Of a stretch of DNA of 64,000 nt, positions 44,013 to 57,699 are shown piece after piece (positions within the stretch are counted from its first letter, which is position 1; every line of letters starts with the position of its first letter). This stretch comes from Linanthus parryae (Eukaryota; Streptophyta; Magnoliopsida; Ericales; Polemoniaceae): NCBI GenBank assembly GCA_023055425.1, contig JALGPY010000002.1, positions 117,626,088-117,690,087 on the forward strand, written 5' to 3'. A program made the translations under genes and the position numbers. The notes below the pieces were generated by a model. That model made no database searches, was not told the origin of the DNA, and worked only from the letters and a program-made list of their open reading frames with translations.

Positions 44013-45831
44013 CTGAAAATACTATTTCTAAATACTTGATTGGAGGATTTCCCTCAATCAAGTTCAAAGATGAAGAAGTATGCAAGGTTTGTGCTCAAGG
44101 AAAACATAGAAGAAACTCATTCAAGCCAATGAACTATGTAAGTACAACTAGACCTATTGAACTGCTTCAAATGGATTTGTCTGGTCCTATGAGAGTATCA
44201 ACTCCAAAAGTTAAGAAGTACATAATGGTTATTGTAGATGATTTCTCTAGATTTACTAGGGTTATGTTTCTTATAGAAAATTCTTAAGCTTTATCTGAAT
44301 TTTCAAATCTTTGTAAAGAGTTGTAGACTTCTAAAAACCTGCGTATTGCTTCAATAAGAACTAATCATGGCAGAGTATTTGATCAGCTAGAGTTTGATTT
44401 ATCTGCCAAGTATGGTATTTCTGATAAATTTTCTGCCCCTAGAACTCCTCAAACAAATGATTTAGTTGAAAGGAAAAACAGAACTCTTGAGGACATGTCC
44501 AGGACAAGGCTTATGTAAAACAAGTTGCCAAAGTCTTTTTGGGAAGAGGTTGTCAACACTGCAAACTATATTTTGAAGAGGTGTCTGATTAGGCCAATTT
44601 TGAAGAAGAATCTTTATGAAATTTTCAAAAGGAGAAAGCTGAATATTTCTTATTTCAAACATTTTGGTTGTACTTGTTTTGTTCACAACAATGGTAAGGA
44701 TAATCTTGGCAAGTTTGATGCCAAAAGTGATGAAAGTATTTTTCTTGGCTATTCGATGACTAGCAAAGCTTTCAAAGTTTACAATAAGAGAACCAAGCTT
44801 GTACAGGAAAGCATGAATGTTATTTTTTGTTGGAAGCAATGATGGTTCCTTGAGTGAATGTTTTGCAGACTTATATTTGAACAAGCATGGGTCAGAGGAT
44901 GAAGCAGATACAAAGAATGGTTCTAAGAAAAACATGCATGAAAAAAAGAAGGAATTTTCAAAACCTTGAAAGTGGTTTTCAAATACTTGAAAAAGAACCA
45001 CAAGAAATTCATAGTGGTCAAGCCACTACATCCAGATCTCAAGGCCTTAAAAAGATTCCTAGAGAAACAGAGCCCTGGAAACCAAGAAAGAAGTTCAAAT
45101 ATATGTCATCACATGCTGCAGAAAGATCATTTATGATCCATCCACTGGTACAGAAACAAGATCTCATTTGAAGAAATTGTTTAATTTTAATGATTTTTGT
45201 GTCTCTTGTAGAACCTAAGAATGTGAAGGAAGCACTACAAGAAGCGGAGTGGATAATTGCTATGAAAAGTGATCTAAATGAGTTTGAGAGGAACAATGTC
45301 TGGAACCTAATTCCTCCTCCCAAAGACTAGTCTGTAATTGGAACAAGGTGGGTGTTCAGAAACAAGCTGTATGAGAATGGTAAGGTTATCAGAAACTAAT
45401 ACTAGTAGCTCAAGGCTACAACCAGGATGAAGGTATAGACTATAGTCTATGAGGAGACTTTTGCTCCTGTAGCCATGTTGGACGCAATCAGAGTATTACA
45501 TGTTTTTGCATTACATAAGAACATCGAACTTTTTCAAATGGATGTTAAATGTGAATTTATAAATGTTTTGCTGCAAGAAGAAGTTTATGTTGCTCAACGA
45601 CCTGGATTTGAAAATGATAAGAAACTATGTTTACAATCTTGACAAAGTGCCAAGAGATTGGTATGAAAGATTGTCAATATTCTTACTTGAAAATAGTTTC
45701 AAAAGAGGCAATTAAGGTCTGCAGATTGATCCTACTATTATCGAATGGTGTCTGGACCTTCCTTAAATCTGCAGATGAAATATCAGATCAAATCAATCAG
45801 GAAAACAAGTAGCTAGCCGTTGCAATTGAGC
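44013..45831 (+). pseudogene. SIRE-like Ty1/copia pol, decayed (unit 2)
   Basis: Same domains and same main stops as the unit 1 copy: GAG-pre-integrase end (VCAQGKHRRNSF), integrase core (VIVDDFSRFTR, PQTNDLVERKN), integrase tail (44525-44842; FGCTCFVHNNGKDNLG), RT start (WIIAMKSDLNEFERNN) and palm (LFQMDVKCEF). A private deletion in RT near 45396 (AGAAACTAATACTAG) and a private TGA in the tail near 44841 are seen. The stop at LN*FER in unit 1 is a GAG here, so that lesion is private to unit 1. Confidence 0.88.
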
Positions 45832-46605
45832 TGTTGAGAGTCAAAGATCCCTGCAGCATTTTTAGGGAAATGTGTTTAAAGGTTGCTATATATTTTGCAA
45901 TTCATATCAGCAAAGAAGACAAGTAGCAGAGAGAGATTCATGAACACAGAGCATTACAAAGACTCATACACTCACAGTATTGACAAGAAACATTGAAGAA
46001 GATCAAAGACTCATTCAATCGATTCCAGAAGAACACATCAAGCATTCCTGCTTTACTTTTTTCACAGTGTTCTTCTCTCTCGCTTTATTTTTATATCATT
46101 TTTCTATATTACTCTATCATCTATTGTCGTGTGTTGTTCAATAAGAACAACATATAATTTTTATTTTATCAGTTAGATAAAGAAGGTACTAGATAGGTTA
46201 GGAAGAACCACATACGGCACAGAGTAAGGCAATTCTCTGGGTTTGATATCAAGGGCTTAGCTTTAGATAAATAAGAAGTTTGTTGAAATCCTGGAGGGAT
46301 GATATCCCTCAGGCAGAGAGTAGACTGAAACCAATAAAAATCACTGTATTCATTGCTTTACAATTCAGTTCTTTACTTGTCTCAATAACTACTTCAAAAC
46401 AGGTTTCAGTTCAAATCTTTGAAAGGCTTTTCAAAGCCTTGAAGTTATCCGTATTTTTGAAATAGTCTGATTTCATTTCAAGGTATTTAAAATATTTGAA
46501 TTACTCTTTGTTCTTTACAATTTGTTTAAAACCGCATCTTTGGAAAAAGTTGTCATACTCTACTCAACCCCCTCCCCCTTCTAGAGTATTTGATATTGTA
46601 TTGCA
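45832..46605 (+). repeat. Putative 3' LTR of the SIRE-like element (unit 2)
   Basis: Colinear with 14837-15631, with several short deletions (for example CTCTC near 45972, AGTTCATTGAGG near 46322). Ends TTGTATTGCA. The boundaries are as uncertain as in unit 1. Confidence 0.5.
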
Positions 46606-49174
46606 TACCTACATATTTTCGTTCACTATCCATTCCATAGGAGGTTTGAATTGGGGGTACCGCTATGCTAGCTTTACTTTAAGAAAATATGCAAATTCTC
46701 GATGGCGAGTGGGGTATTCTGATGATATCGTAGCCTGGCATGATCCAAAAGGGGCTTGAGACCGTACCACTTACTACTGCCGGTAATGGCACCAACCACA
46801 CAAAATGGAAACCTCCATTTTTGTTAAAGTGGACCTTCCACATGCGCCTTATCCAAATATATGAAAAACTCAATGATTTGGTTGGAAATCATCTCGCTGA
46901 TATTGTCGTTGTCGTCAGAATCAGAACCCATCGGAATTTTAACTTCTTGCTGGTCATGTTACAGTTAAATGTAAGTCAAGAGTTTAACTAAAAAATAGTG
47001 ATTAATAAAGTATGATATTGTTTGAGAAAAATCTAAATAATGAGAGCAAAAAGGGAAAAAAAATGCTTCAACAACTAGAAGCAGGACATAAAAACAAGAA
47101 CTAGCATGTGTAGAACCCCAACCTAAATATGCTACATAAAAACGAGAGTCTAGATTCAGTTAACCTAAAATTAATTCTTAAAAGCCTACGTAGTTCAACT
47201 TGTAAGTATTAGAAGATGATTGATTATAAAGTCCAATTCCAAAAAAGAGGTGCAATCAAATATCTTTCCCTGAAATGAAGTACCGAAGTAAAAGCTTTCT
47301 CTCCAAATCATGAACTTCATCACTTTAAAAATTCTTTTGTAATGTATCCATTAAGATTCCAAAGTCTTGTTTAACTTATTAGCCAATCAGCAATTAATTA
47401 AACTCAGGTTTCATCAGATGACACAAATTGAGACGGTTATATTATCTCCTTTATGGACCCAAATTAGGGTTTATGTACATTCATCCAGAAACCTCCAAGG
47501 TTTCGTTCAGTAGAAAGCACATGAGCCGAAATACTAATGTATGCAAACTACAACATAACTGGGTATCAATATTGTTAATAGAGTGCTAAAACCGATATGC
47601 GTAGGAAATCAAATTCGGAAAAGCAGTTAAACTATTAGAAGATATTAAGTAAAACATGCAACCAATTCAGTTTGTCTACCCAGACTAAAGTTTTGAGGCA
47701 ACATATTATCACTAGGACAATTTTTAGTGTATTAGCCCATACTCACACAACAAAAAATAGTATTCCAAGACAACATCCCTGGCGTGGATAGAGCAGCAAG
47801 AACAATGTACCATAACATTACAAGGTCATCATACCAATTTTAAACTCCAACCTATGTTGATCAAACAATGAAAGAAATGAGGAGGAAACAGCAAACAACC
47901 CTCCATAGAATAAGAGACAACACAACAACAGGCGGGGCACCTTTCAAGACTAAAACTCTGAGCTCAATTTCAAAATCCACATAAAACATGCATGCATCAC
48001 TATCTTGTAACCAATGAGATCTACGATAAGAAAAACAATTGAAATGTAGAAAACAACCAAATATTGATGTTGCAGATGAATGAAACAATAGTTTATACCT
48101 TCCTGGTATTTTTTGAGGAGCCTCTGTCTCTACTTCTGCTGTTCTCTTTTAGTTTATTCTTTATTCCTCCTTTTTTTCAGAAAATTGAGTCAAAATAAAC
48201 AACAACAACAACAAAAACAACAACAAACCTGTGATTTCTTGTAGCTGGCCATGAACACCAGAGATCGACTAGGGAGATTAAATGGCATGGTTCGAATTAT
48301 AATATCAAACCTAGAGTAAGTTGTTGATTTGTTTATTTTTATCTTCAGCCTCTAGGGTATTATGGCTTCGGAGAGTGAGTATCCAGATGAAGATTTTAAT
48401 TGATTTTTCAAAGTATGGCCTGTGAGAGAGAGAGGGGAGGATTTTATATGATTCTTTAAATCATGACCTCTGAGAGGGAATCCTAAATGACTACACTACA
48501 TCGACTATCATTAATGGGTGAGTTAGAAATAGTATTGAACTTTTCACCTTTTTTTTACTACTATGCCGTGATGTCTTATTGATTTCTCGATACATTGGAT
48601 TATACCACTCTAACCGTGTAGTAACTAGTAATACTACGGCGATGCTCATTAGCAGTTCCCGTTTTTATGTTTCGCACTCTAGGTGAAACTATTTCATCGA
48701 AACTCTATCTATTTCCTAGCAAGTGTACTCATTCCAAAAAGTTTAAACCTCTAGATATTTTTGTGAGGTTTTTGTTTAATACAAATCGGGAAGGCCTTCT
48801 CTAGCTCCGTTCAACCTGTGAGCCATAAATATTTAAGTACGAATATGGAGTGAATTGTCATGTTCGTGTTGAATCAAGATGGTACCGTAGTTGGATGGGA
48901 TGATGTATTGACTCTTCGGCCAACATTAACGGGTAAGTTGCAAAGAGTATTGTTTGTTACTAGTAGTGCTAGTATATTTTTACATACACTTAGATTTTAA
49001 AAATCTCTAGATATTTTAAATCACAACTCTAATAGTATAGTACCAACACCAGCTCATTTGTTTTGAGATTAAAATTTCAATAATTTGATTAAAATAATCT
49101 GGGGCGAAAGCTGGCTGAAATTATAATGTGAAAATGTTTGGCATGCACTCAAAAATCTTGAATTAAAATATTAC
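46606..49174. other. Unassigned DNA between SIRE-like element and Copia-B (unit 2)
   Basis: Colinear with 15632-18285. Keeps the short MGSDSDDNDN frame on the minus strand near 46930. The (AAC)n tract is shortened. No gene recognised. Confidence 0.6.
48198..48232. repeat. (AAC)n microsatellite, short allele
   Basis: About 11 triplets; the matching tract in unit 1 is about three times longer. Confidence 0.92.
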
Positions 49175-49179
49175 CTCAG

Positions 49180-49354
49180 TGTTATGATATATATGATTGA
49201 TATTGTGAATATTCATAACATATTGTATTATCATATTTGGATGATACTGATTGACCCCCACACCCTATATAAAAGAGTTGTTTGTGGAGAATAATACACA
49301 CTTTACATTCCTTCATATAGTGTCTCTCTCATATCTACTCTTCAGTTTTAAACA
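49180..49354 (+). repeat. Copia-B 5' LTR (unit 2)
   Basis: 175 bp, nearly identical to 18291-18465. TATA box at 49266-49274, followed by CGTTATCAGCATG. Confidence 0.85.
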
Positions 49355-52300
49355 CGTTATCAGCATGCTCTACCTAGTAGAAGATTTACGGAAAAAAAGG
49401 TACGAACTTTTAGTTATGATTATTGTCTAGAAAAAGAAAAATCAAACGAAACATCAAATTTTCGATTTGATCCTTCTTGTCTCTTACGTAACTCTAAATT
49501 GATTCAAATCAAGAGAGTTAAAAACTCTAATTTTATCACGTTTCATATAGTTATCGAATGATATTCCCTCAATTTTCATTCTTACGTTCATAATAGATTC
49601 AAACTTTGATGAAATAAGTTTAATCTCCATTCACCAAGATATAAAGATTGACAATTTTACATTTGTTACTGATCCTAGTGCTCACTATCTAACAAGTTCG
49701 AGTGAAAAGAAGAAGAAAACAAGGTCTGCAAATCTGACCTGAAAAAAGGGTCAAATCTTATCTTAAAAAATAAACCAAAGCAAATTTTTGCCTCCCTCAA
49801 CTGAAAAAGACTGGGCCAAACTTGACTAGCAAAAAGAAAACTGCTGTAAGTTGAAAAGAAAAGAAAACAACAACAACCTGCCCCCATGAATTGAAACCTG
49901 GGCTGGCTAGGCGCTTGAATAATTGAAGAAAGCTAATTATTATATCTTTTTGCTGCAACTGGGTTTCAGCGAAGAGAGAAAAAAAATATGCGCCACCTTG
50001 AACCCGGGCCTGCACGGGCTAGTGTTAGTAGAGCTAAAACCAGCTTATCTGTTGCTATCGTACAAATTTCATGCGGCTGTTTAAATATTAATACTTTGCC
50101 CTGCCATTACATACATGTCATTGCAGCCTTGAACTCGCGAAAAAAAACGAGAAGTCACTCTAGCTTTGAACTCGTGACTAAAAGAAAGAAATTACTGTAG
50201 TTGAGTATTTGAACTAGTGACCAATTGATAGCCTCAACGCTACTCCTTTCATTTTTTCTATATAGCCTTGATTTCTATGCTATTTTTATGCCATTAAAAT
50301 TCTTGGCAAAGGTAGGCTAGTGTTCATTACTCCATTCTTCAAATGGAAATAAATAATAGCTTCAAACATAGTAGCTTAGACATCAAAGTCAAAATTTTAC
50401 GGTAGTTTGGTGCTATTGTGCAGTTTCTTTAAAAAGTGATATTATGATGTAAAATAACGAAAATTTGATTAAAATAATTATATGTTTTGGTCCAAACTGC
50501 ACCTCACTACCAACGTCCGTTAGCATGCATTTTGTTTTGTATGATGGACATCTGCCACCATTTAGCCATCTATTTTTCAATCATTTATATAAAAATAAAT
50601 AAAAAAAAGTCCAGGGTTCAAACTCGACACTTTAGATGACCAATCATCTTGTCTTTAGATGATATATGCATTGGTTGACCTATTTTATTCATAAACAGAA
50701 ATATTAATGTCTGAGAAGGGTTTAAACCCCGATTCTGTACAATATCGTGATAGATAAAACTAAATGTGATTTGGCTGTTAATGACGCCATTGTTATCTTT
50801 TTAGGTACATATAATATGTTTTTATCTTTGGTGGAGGTGATATTCATATTTACTGATCAATTATGTGCTTATTCTTACAAGAATTTATTTTTATGCCTTT
50901 CTTGCCAAGAAAGATTCTTGAAAAAAGTGTCATGGTTCTTCTTACTAACCAATAGCTTAGGTTATTGGGTTATATTTGTTTTGTGATCTGTTTCTTTTGT
51001 TTTGAACCCTGAACTGAAAAAGAAAAAGAAAAAGAATGCAACTGATGTAGTTGTCTTGTCTTGTTGAACCCACGTCACTACTCATGTGTACTAACTGCAT
51101 TTTATTATCCAAGCACGTGCGCTTAGTTCCTATTGTGTTCTTCTGAAAAATACATAAATTAATTAAAGTTGATCTAGCGACTTGAACCCATGTACCTATT
51201 GGGTGCCTGATGTAGAGCTTGTTGTAAAGTTCTCCATAATTTTCCATGTTCCATCTAATCTACACTGTCTCCTTGTTAATTAATGCGCGTTTGTCTCTTC
51301 TTTAGAATTTACTTTAAAAAATATGTCGCTAGATTTTCTAACTCGTGACATTACAACTCATCTCTTAGCGAGTTTGTTGATGTTGTGTACTTAATTTACT
51401 TTAAAAAAGGTCACTAAAGTTTCAACTCATAACAATATCGATGAGCTCTAGCATGTAACTTGATGTAGATTCTGAAAGACAGGGAAAAGAAAAAGAATGA
51501 ATTCACTTGAGGTATCAACTCGTGACCATAACAAGCGCAGCATGAGTAGTGTTCGAGGTTAAACCACGTGGCCATATGGGTCCTAAGCTATTGATATGCT
51601 TAGTTGAACCATGTGTCCATATTAGAAATTTTGAGACACGATATTTCCCATTATCAGGAGTTATGGAAGAAGAAAAAAGAAGAAGCGTATAATATTGTTT
51701 TGTTACCCTTTCAAGTTTGACAAGTTCCCACGGGTGAATGGTAGTGAATCCCAGGAGCGATGCTTTATTCTATCCATCTAAGTGAATAACTAATGCATCC
51801 CTCGAAGCGAATCATGTAAATAATATGATTAAAATAATCTGCACAGTCACAGACTTAGTCGGGTTTGTTGTATGGTCTTGGTACTATGTGGGTCTCATAT
51901 TGATCCCCTACAGTACCCTTAGTAGTAAAAGAGAACATAAAACAGGGGGAGAAAAATAAAGGTTGCATATAAGCCACCCTTTAAGTGATCATGATCTAGT
52001 ACTTTTCATACGCCGATACGCTATTTCTCGTATTTATGCAAGTTTTGGTTGACTGATTCAAGGTCCTCCCAATTTCTATGTAAATTTTTTTGGTTGAGTG
52101 ATTCAAGATCCTCACAACTCCTTGGCAATTACAACCTTCACTTTGAACTTGTCACGCCATTTTGTTGGCAATACAATTTAGATTAAAGATTATTAATTTC
52201 TCAAATTAAGAATTCTTAAAAGAAGCTATTCGAGAAAGATCCTTGAATTAAATATGTATTTATTGTGTCAAAGTTCTTTTATATTTAATTTTAAGATATA

Positions 52301-54735
52301 TAATTATGTGAATTTGCATATTTTTTTGAAGAAATATTTATTTCTCTTTTTATTAATTATCAAAAGATCATAGAGAATATGTGGTTCATTAGTATCAAGG
52401 TTAGCGTATTCAATTTACATTGTCTCTATTTTTTCTTGAGTGTTATGAAGCCCCTATTTTTTTTATTGCTAGCACAAGAGAAAAAAAAAAGACAATAACA
52501 GAAAATGCGTAAGTACCTGGTGTCTTTATTAGCATCATATTTCATATCCGTAGTTATGAAATATTTTACTTTATGAAAAGGTACACTACAAGAGGAAACC
52601 TATATTTTCCAAACTAGAAGTTTTGAAAATTGAGAAAATAAAATAAAATAAAAACTATATTCAATGATGCACATGAGACCTTTTAAGGCTTACGACGGTA
52701 GCTTTTTAGCGCTGTGTGTTTCATGAAACACAAATGATCCCCTCGAATATTGAGATTTCAAAGTAATGTAACTTTTTAAGTTTCATACTTGTATTTACGG
52801 ATATGCGAAGTGGTTTTGTATAATTACAAATAAATGACATTCTGCGTAGACAATTTCTTCATACAATGGCTTGATGCATTACATAGCTCACCCAACGTAG
52901 AGAATTTTGTCTTAAAAATGGCTTGATGCATTGCATCGCCCAACCGACGCCCAGTTCATGCGTTGTGATTCAATCTCATAGAACATCCAAAGTTTTCTTA
53001 TTCGGCCCCTACAGGGGCTTGGATGTCGTAAATCTCACATTTGAAAAATGTGCTGATCTTATATCCAGTACCTAGAAGACATATTGTATCTAGAAGAGAT
53101 CAATGGTTTTGACATGAACTCGTCCATAAATTTTAAGATTGAGTTCGTCACCATTGGCATCACTAAGTGATTGGTTGCTTGAAAAATTGATATAAAACTT
53201 CAAATAGTCTTCTTCATAAATTTTAGATTGACTATATATGAACTTCTTAGGAATTGTGCAATATTATCCATTCGAATGAATTTTTATATGAGTTTTATAT
53301 TTACATGCTATATCTCATTAACTCCCATTTGAACCATTTTAAAAGAGGAGCATGGGATTAGTGTATTCTCATAAGTGAAACTCCTATTCCAAAGAGTATA
53401 GTATTTTAGAGTTATTGAGAACTATAAGTTTGAAATATGACACACTCTATATCCTAAGGAGATACATTCTCGAATAGATTTTTTGGGCTTGAGTATCTAG
53501 ATATGCGGGAAGCATATCCTTATGACATTGATCATATGGTTCATGTCATGAGAGGGAGGAGATACCCTATTACAAGACATGAATTTTAACATATTATTCA
53601 AACTTGATGCAAACGTTCTTATAAATTATGAGATTTATGAAGCATGTAAATGTTGCTTATGCAACTACAAATATCCTCTATAAGGATCATCATCTTGTTA
53701 GTTCCAATTTGATAGAAGTTGAGAACACACAAAAATAATAAATAATGATCAAATAAATTCCCTTGAAAAGGAACCAACTCATGTAGATGAAGAGCTACCT
53801 ACATTTGAGAATTATCATTTATGATATTCACTTTGAAAAGTGCTTGAAACCAAGTGATATCCTTACACCACTGTAAATAGAAATGTGTTGACTATATTGG
53901 CCAAATTCAAAGTCAACTCTCGTGTATGTAAATATACACGAGGTCTGCAGTTAATGCATCAAGCATATATGTAAAGTACTTTGAAGTACTTGAGATGCCT
54001 CAAGCATCCATGTTCATATAGAACAACATATTCAAATGTCCGCATCCTTATGGTTGAATGCGTGAGACTATTGAAATAGAAACATGCTATATTTCAAGAA
54101 ATACCCATATATTTCTCATGGTTATAATTATAACCATCAAATCCTCTAATTGATACGAGCGATTATGATATTTCATTTAGTCTAGAAAACTGCGAATATG
54201 AAAGTAACTAGTTACACAAAATGATCGTACGACTCACTATATGTGAAAATACATGGAGGCTATTGCCCATGAGATATACTTATTTGCTGAAGCAAATCGA
54301 ATATACACACTCACGAGTAGTTTAGGTGCATATGAATATTATTTAGTATGAAAAATGTCATAAATATATAACATGTCATACTGATAGTTTTTATTAATAT
54401 TTTGAATGATCATGTAGCATCATATTATGTTACACATTTTGTATTTCCCATAAGTTCACTTTTCAGGTACGAACTGTGACATAAAGATGATGCAAAGCGG
54501 GGAAAATTAAATTACAAGGCGATGTACTATTTTTCCATAGACGAGGTTTTTATCACACATGATTTTCCTAGCGAGTTTTTAATGAGGCACGCTGGACATG
54601 GATGAGTTAAATATTGAACCAAGCTCTTGATCATAAGATGTACTCTTTTTTCCTTCGTCACAGTTTTTGTCCCAAAGGATTTTGTTCAACAAGGTTTTAA
54701 CGAGACGTCAAGTTAGTAAATATTCAGGGCGGGAG
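49355..54735 (+). other. Copia-B internal region, non-coding (unit 2)
   Basis: Colinear with 18466-23850, including the A-rich/GAACTCGTGAC block series (about 49985-51610). Small indels, for example AATAAAATAAAATAAA shortened near 52640. No coding frame. Polypurine tract GGGCGGGAG at 54727-54735. Confidence 0.75.
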
Positions 54736-54806
54736 TGTTATGAAATATATGATTGATATTGTGAATATTCATAACATATTGTATCACCATATTTGGATGA
54801 TACCGA
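54736..54806 (+). repeat. Copia-B 3' LTR, left part (unit 2)
   Basis: Ends ACCGA (54802-54806), the left target duplication of Copia-A with the same T to C change as in unit 1. Confidence 0.9.
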
Positions 54807-56154
54807 TGTAGGGTTTTGATCATGGATACGCAGCGGAATAACAATAAATTTATCCGATCAAGACCCTCCGAGGATCACAGGATGAGAAATCATGACGATG
54901 GCAAATGATTCGTGTTATGTACATTGTAGGTCTCCTTGATGACTTCTAACGCGAAAAGTATCACGCCTCTACGGTTGATCCACGCCTAGGATTGAGATCT
55001 AGATCTTCCAAATGCTTCGTGTTGGCTAGGAAGAATGGGAGACGATGAAGAAATCACGCAACGGATCACCAAAAGGGAGGGGCGGCCCTCTCTTTGTGGC
55101 CGGCGAGTAGGGGGCGGACGCAAGGGGGTTCGGCCTCCTTGTTGTCTTGCCCTCTCCTTCCTTCTCTCCTACTCAATGTATGTTATGAGCATAAATTGTA
55201 GGGAATTAAGCAAGGTGCATCCTTTATATAGTCCAACAACTTCTTGTTACTACATAAAGGCCTTCTCCTAATCCTACTCAAGTTCGGATTAGTCCAACTT
55301 GCATATTAGTCCTACTAAGTTAGCAAGTTGTTGCGATTTGATCCTTCTAATTAATTAATCATATAAATTAATTAATGCCCAATTCTAGTTCAATCCTATA
55401 TGGCGTGTGACCCCATGGCCTCTATTTAGTTGGTAGTAACTATTTACTAATATGGAGCGGCTTTTAGCAAGACATCCACTAACTAGTCATCATGAAAAAC
55501 CTTGTGCAAGTATGGTCTCATCCCTTTGTATCAATATCCTCGATCCTGGGAAAACCTTATTCGTGCAAATAACATCAATATCCCATATTGATTTATTTGA
55601 GTCTGGCCAGACATTCTATAAACACTATCCCTCAAGGGGCATAGGTTATTTTCTCCCGTTATGTGGGAGTGAAAAATTCTATCTACATCACTATGATATC
55701 TAAGCTTGTTTCCTATTGTATCCGATACGCGACTTTAGGACTACCTAGTCACGGTGTAGCGTTTGATGCTACCAAAACACAATATTCCACAACTAGATGA
55801 CCTAGTGACTTCAAGTCTAAGGATGACCATACCGTTTTCACCGCGAGAGGCACTTGTGACTTTACATAACTTGTATGTAGCCTTCTCGGAGTTGGGTCCA
55901 TCCAGTATGCCACTACTCATGATGCATACCCATGTGTTGGATCGTGATATCTCCATATCAGTCCAACCCCATGTTGTTCTATACATGATTGTCCCATTTA
56001 ATAATTATAATGGACTAGGGATATTTAAGATAAACAACAAAATTGTAAATCTAAGGATTTCATTATATTAAATATCCAATAAATAATACAATGAATGTTC
56101 TAGCCAATTTATTGTTCATACTAAACTAGATTGCCTCTAGGGAACCTATTCCAA
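54807..56154 (-). repeat. Copia-A copy 2, 3' LTR
   Basis: About 1,348 bp, colinear with 23922-25270 with the same reciprocal indel state. Small frames inside (55035-55271, 55452-55703, 55763-56071) are not genes. Confidence 0.9.
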
Positions 56155-56161
56155 AAGTCTC

Positions 56162-57691
56162 TCACTTGCACTCGAGCCAATCTGGTGCATCTCGTATGCC
56201 AATGCTCCTAGTGTGCCATTCATGCTTGCGCTGAACAAGCGACTTTGTAAGTGGATCTAACAGATTCTCATCTGCAGAAATCTTGCATATTCGAACGTCT
56301 CCTCTTTCGATAATATCTCGAATAAGATTGAACTTCCTGAGTACGTGCTTGGATTCCTGGTGTGACCTTTGTTCCTTTGATTGCACGATCGCCCTAGTGT
56401 TGTCACAATACAACTTTATTGGATCCGCAATGCTAGGAACCATACCAAGATCAGTAACGAACTTCCTAATCAAAACACCCTCTTTTATTGCGCCATTCGC
56501 AGCAATGTACTCAGCCTCTGTTTTAGAATCAGCCACCGTCTCTTGCTTGGAACTCTTCCACCTCACCGCTGCTCCATTCAGGCAAAACACAAACCCCGAC
56601 TGTGATATGAAATCATCTTTGTCGGTCTGGAAGCTTGCATCCGTGTAACCCCTTACACGCAAATCCTCTTCACCTCCAAATATAAAGAACGCATCCTTAG
56701 TTCTTATCAAGTACTTTAGGATGTTCTTGACAGCAATCCAGTTACTCTCACCTGGATTGGACTGATAACTTCTTTTCATACTCAATGCATATGACACATT
56801 TGGTCTACTACATAACATGGCGTACATGATGGCTCCTATGGCCGAGGCATAAGGAACCCTACTGATGCGTTCCTTCTCAATATCATTGGAAGGACAACCA
56901 CTCTTCGAAAGAGTGATTTCATGTGACATGGGCAAGAATCCCTTCTTGAAATCTTGCATGCTGAACCGTTTCAGCACCTTCTCTATATATGTACTTTTAC
57001 ATAGGCCGAGAAGCCTTTTAGATCTATCTCTATAGGTCTTTATGCCAAGTAAATAAGCTGCTTCACCTAAGTCTTTCATTGAGAAACACTTTCCTAGCCA
57101 ATCTTTATCAGATTGTAGCATGGGAATGTCGTTTCCAATGAGTAATATGGCATCCACATACAATACCAGAAAAGAAACAGAGCTCCCACTAACCTTCTCG
57201 TAGACATAAGACTCATCTTCGTTTCTGATGAAGTCAAACTCTTGGACTACATCATCTAAACGCTGATTCCAACTCCTAGAAGCTTGCTTCAACCCATAAA
57301 TGGATCGTTGTAGTTTACAGACTTTGTTGGCTTGCTTTGGATCTTCAAAACCCTCAGGTTGTGTCATGTACACATCCTCGAGGAGATTCCCATACATGAA
57401 TGTTGTTTTGACATCCATCTGCCAAATCTCATAGTCGTAGTATGCTGCAATAGCAAGTAAGATTCGGATTGATTTGGCCATTGCGACTGATGAAAAGATT
57501 TCTTCATAGTCAATACCATGAATTTGTATGAATCCTTTATCCACCAATCGACCCTTATAGGTAATCACATTATCATCCATTTCGATCTTCTTCTTGAAGA
57601 CCCACTTGCACCCTATGGGGCGTGCCCCTTCGGGTAGTTCCACCAAAGTCCATACTTTGTTGCTATACATGGATTCTATCTCGGATCTCAT
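56162..57691 (-). pseudogene. Copia-A copy 2 reverse transcriptase-RNase H, 509-codon open frame
   Basis: Same length and frame as copy 1; I count about 19 amino-acid differences of 509 by eye. RT keeps QMDVKTTF; the catalytic box is YVDA (57149-57160). RNase H keeps GYTDASF, KTEAEYIAA and LYCDNTRAI (G to R beside the catalytic Asp). Upstream a 2-bp deletion (ATACTTTGAT against ATACTTATGAT in copy 1, near 57703) breaks the frame instead of the TAA that copy 1 has; copy 2 has the intact TATGAAGAGTC codons there. The polyprotein is therefore cut at almost the same place by different lesions in the two copies. Confidence 0.92.
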
Positions 57692-57699
57692 GGCCTCAA

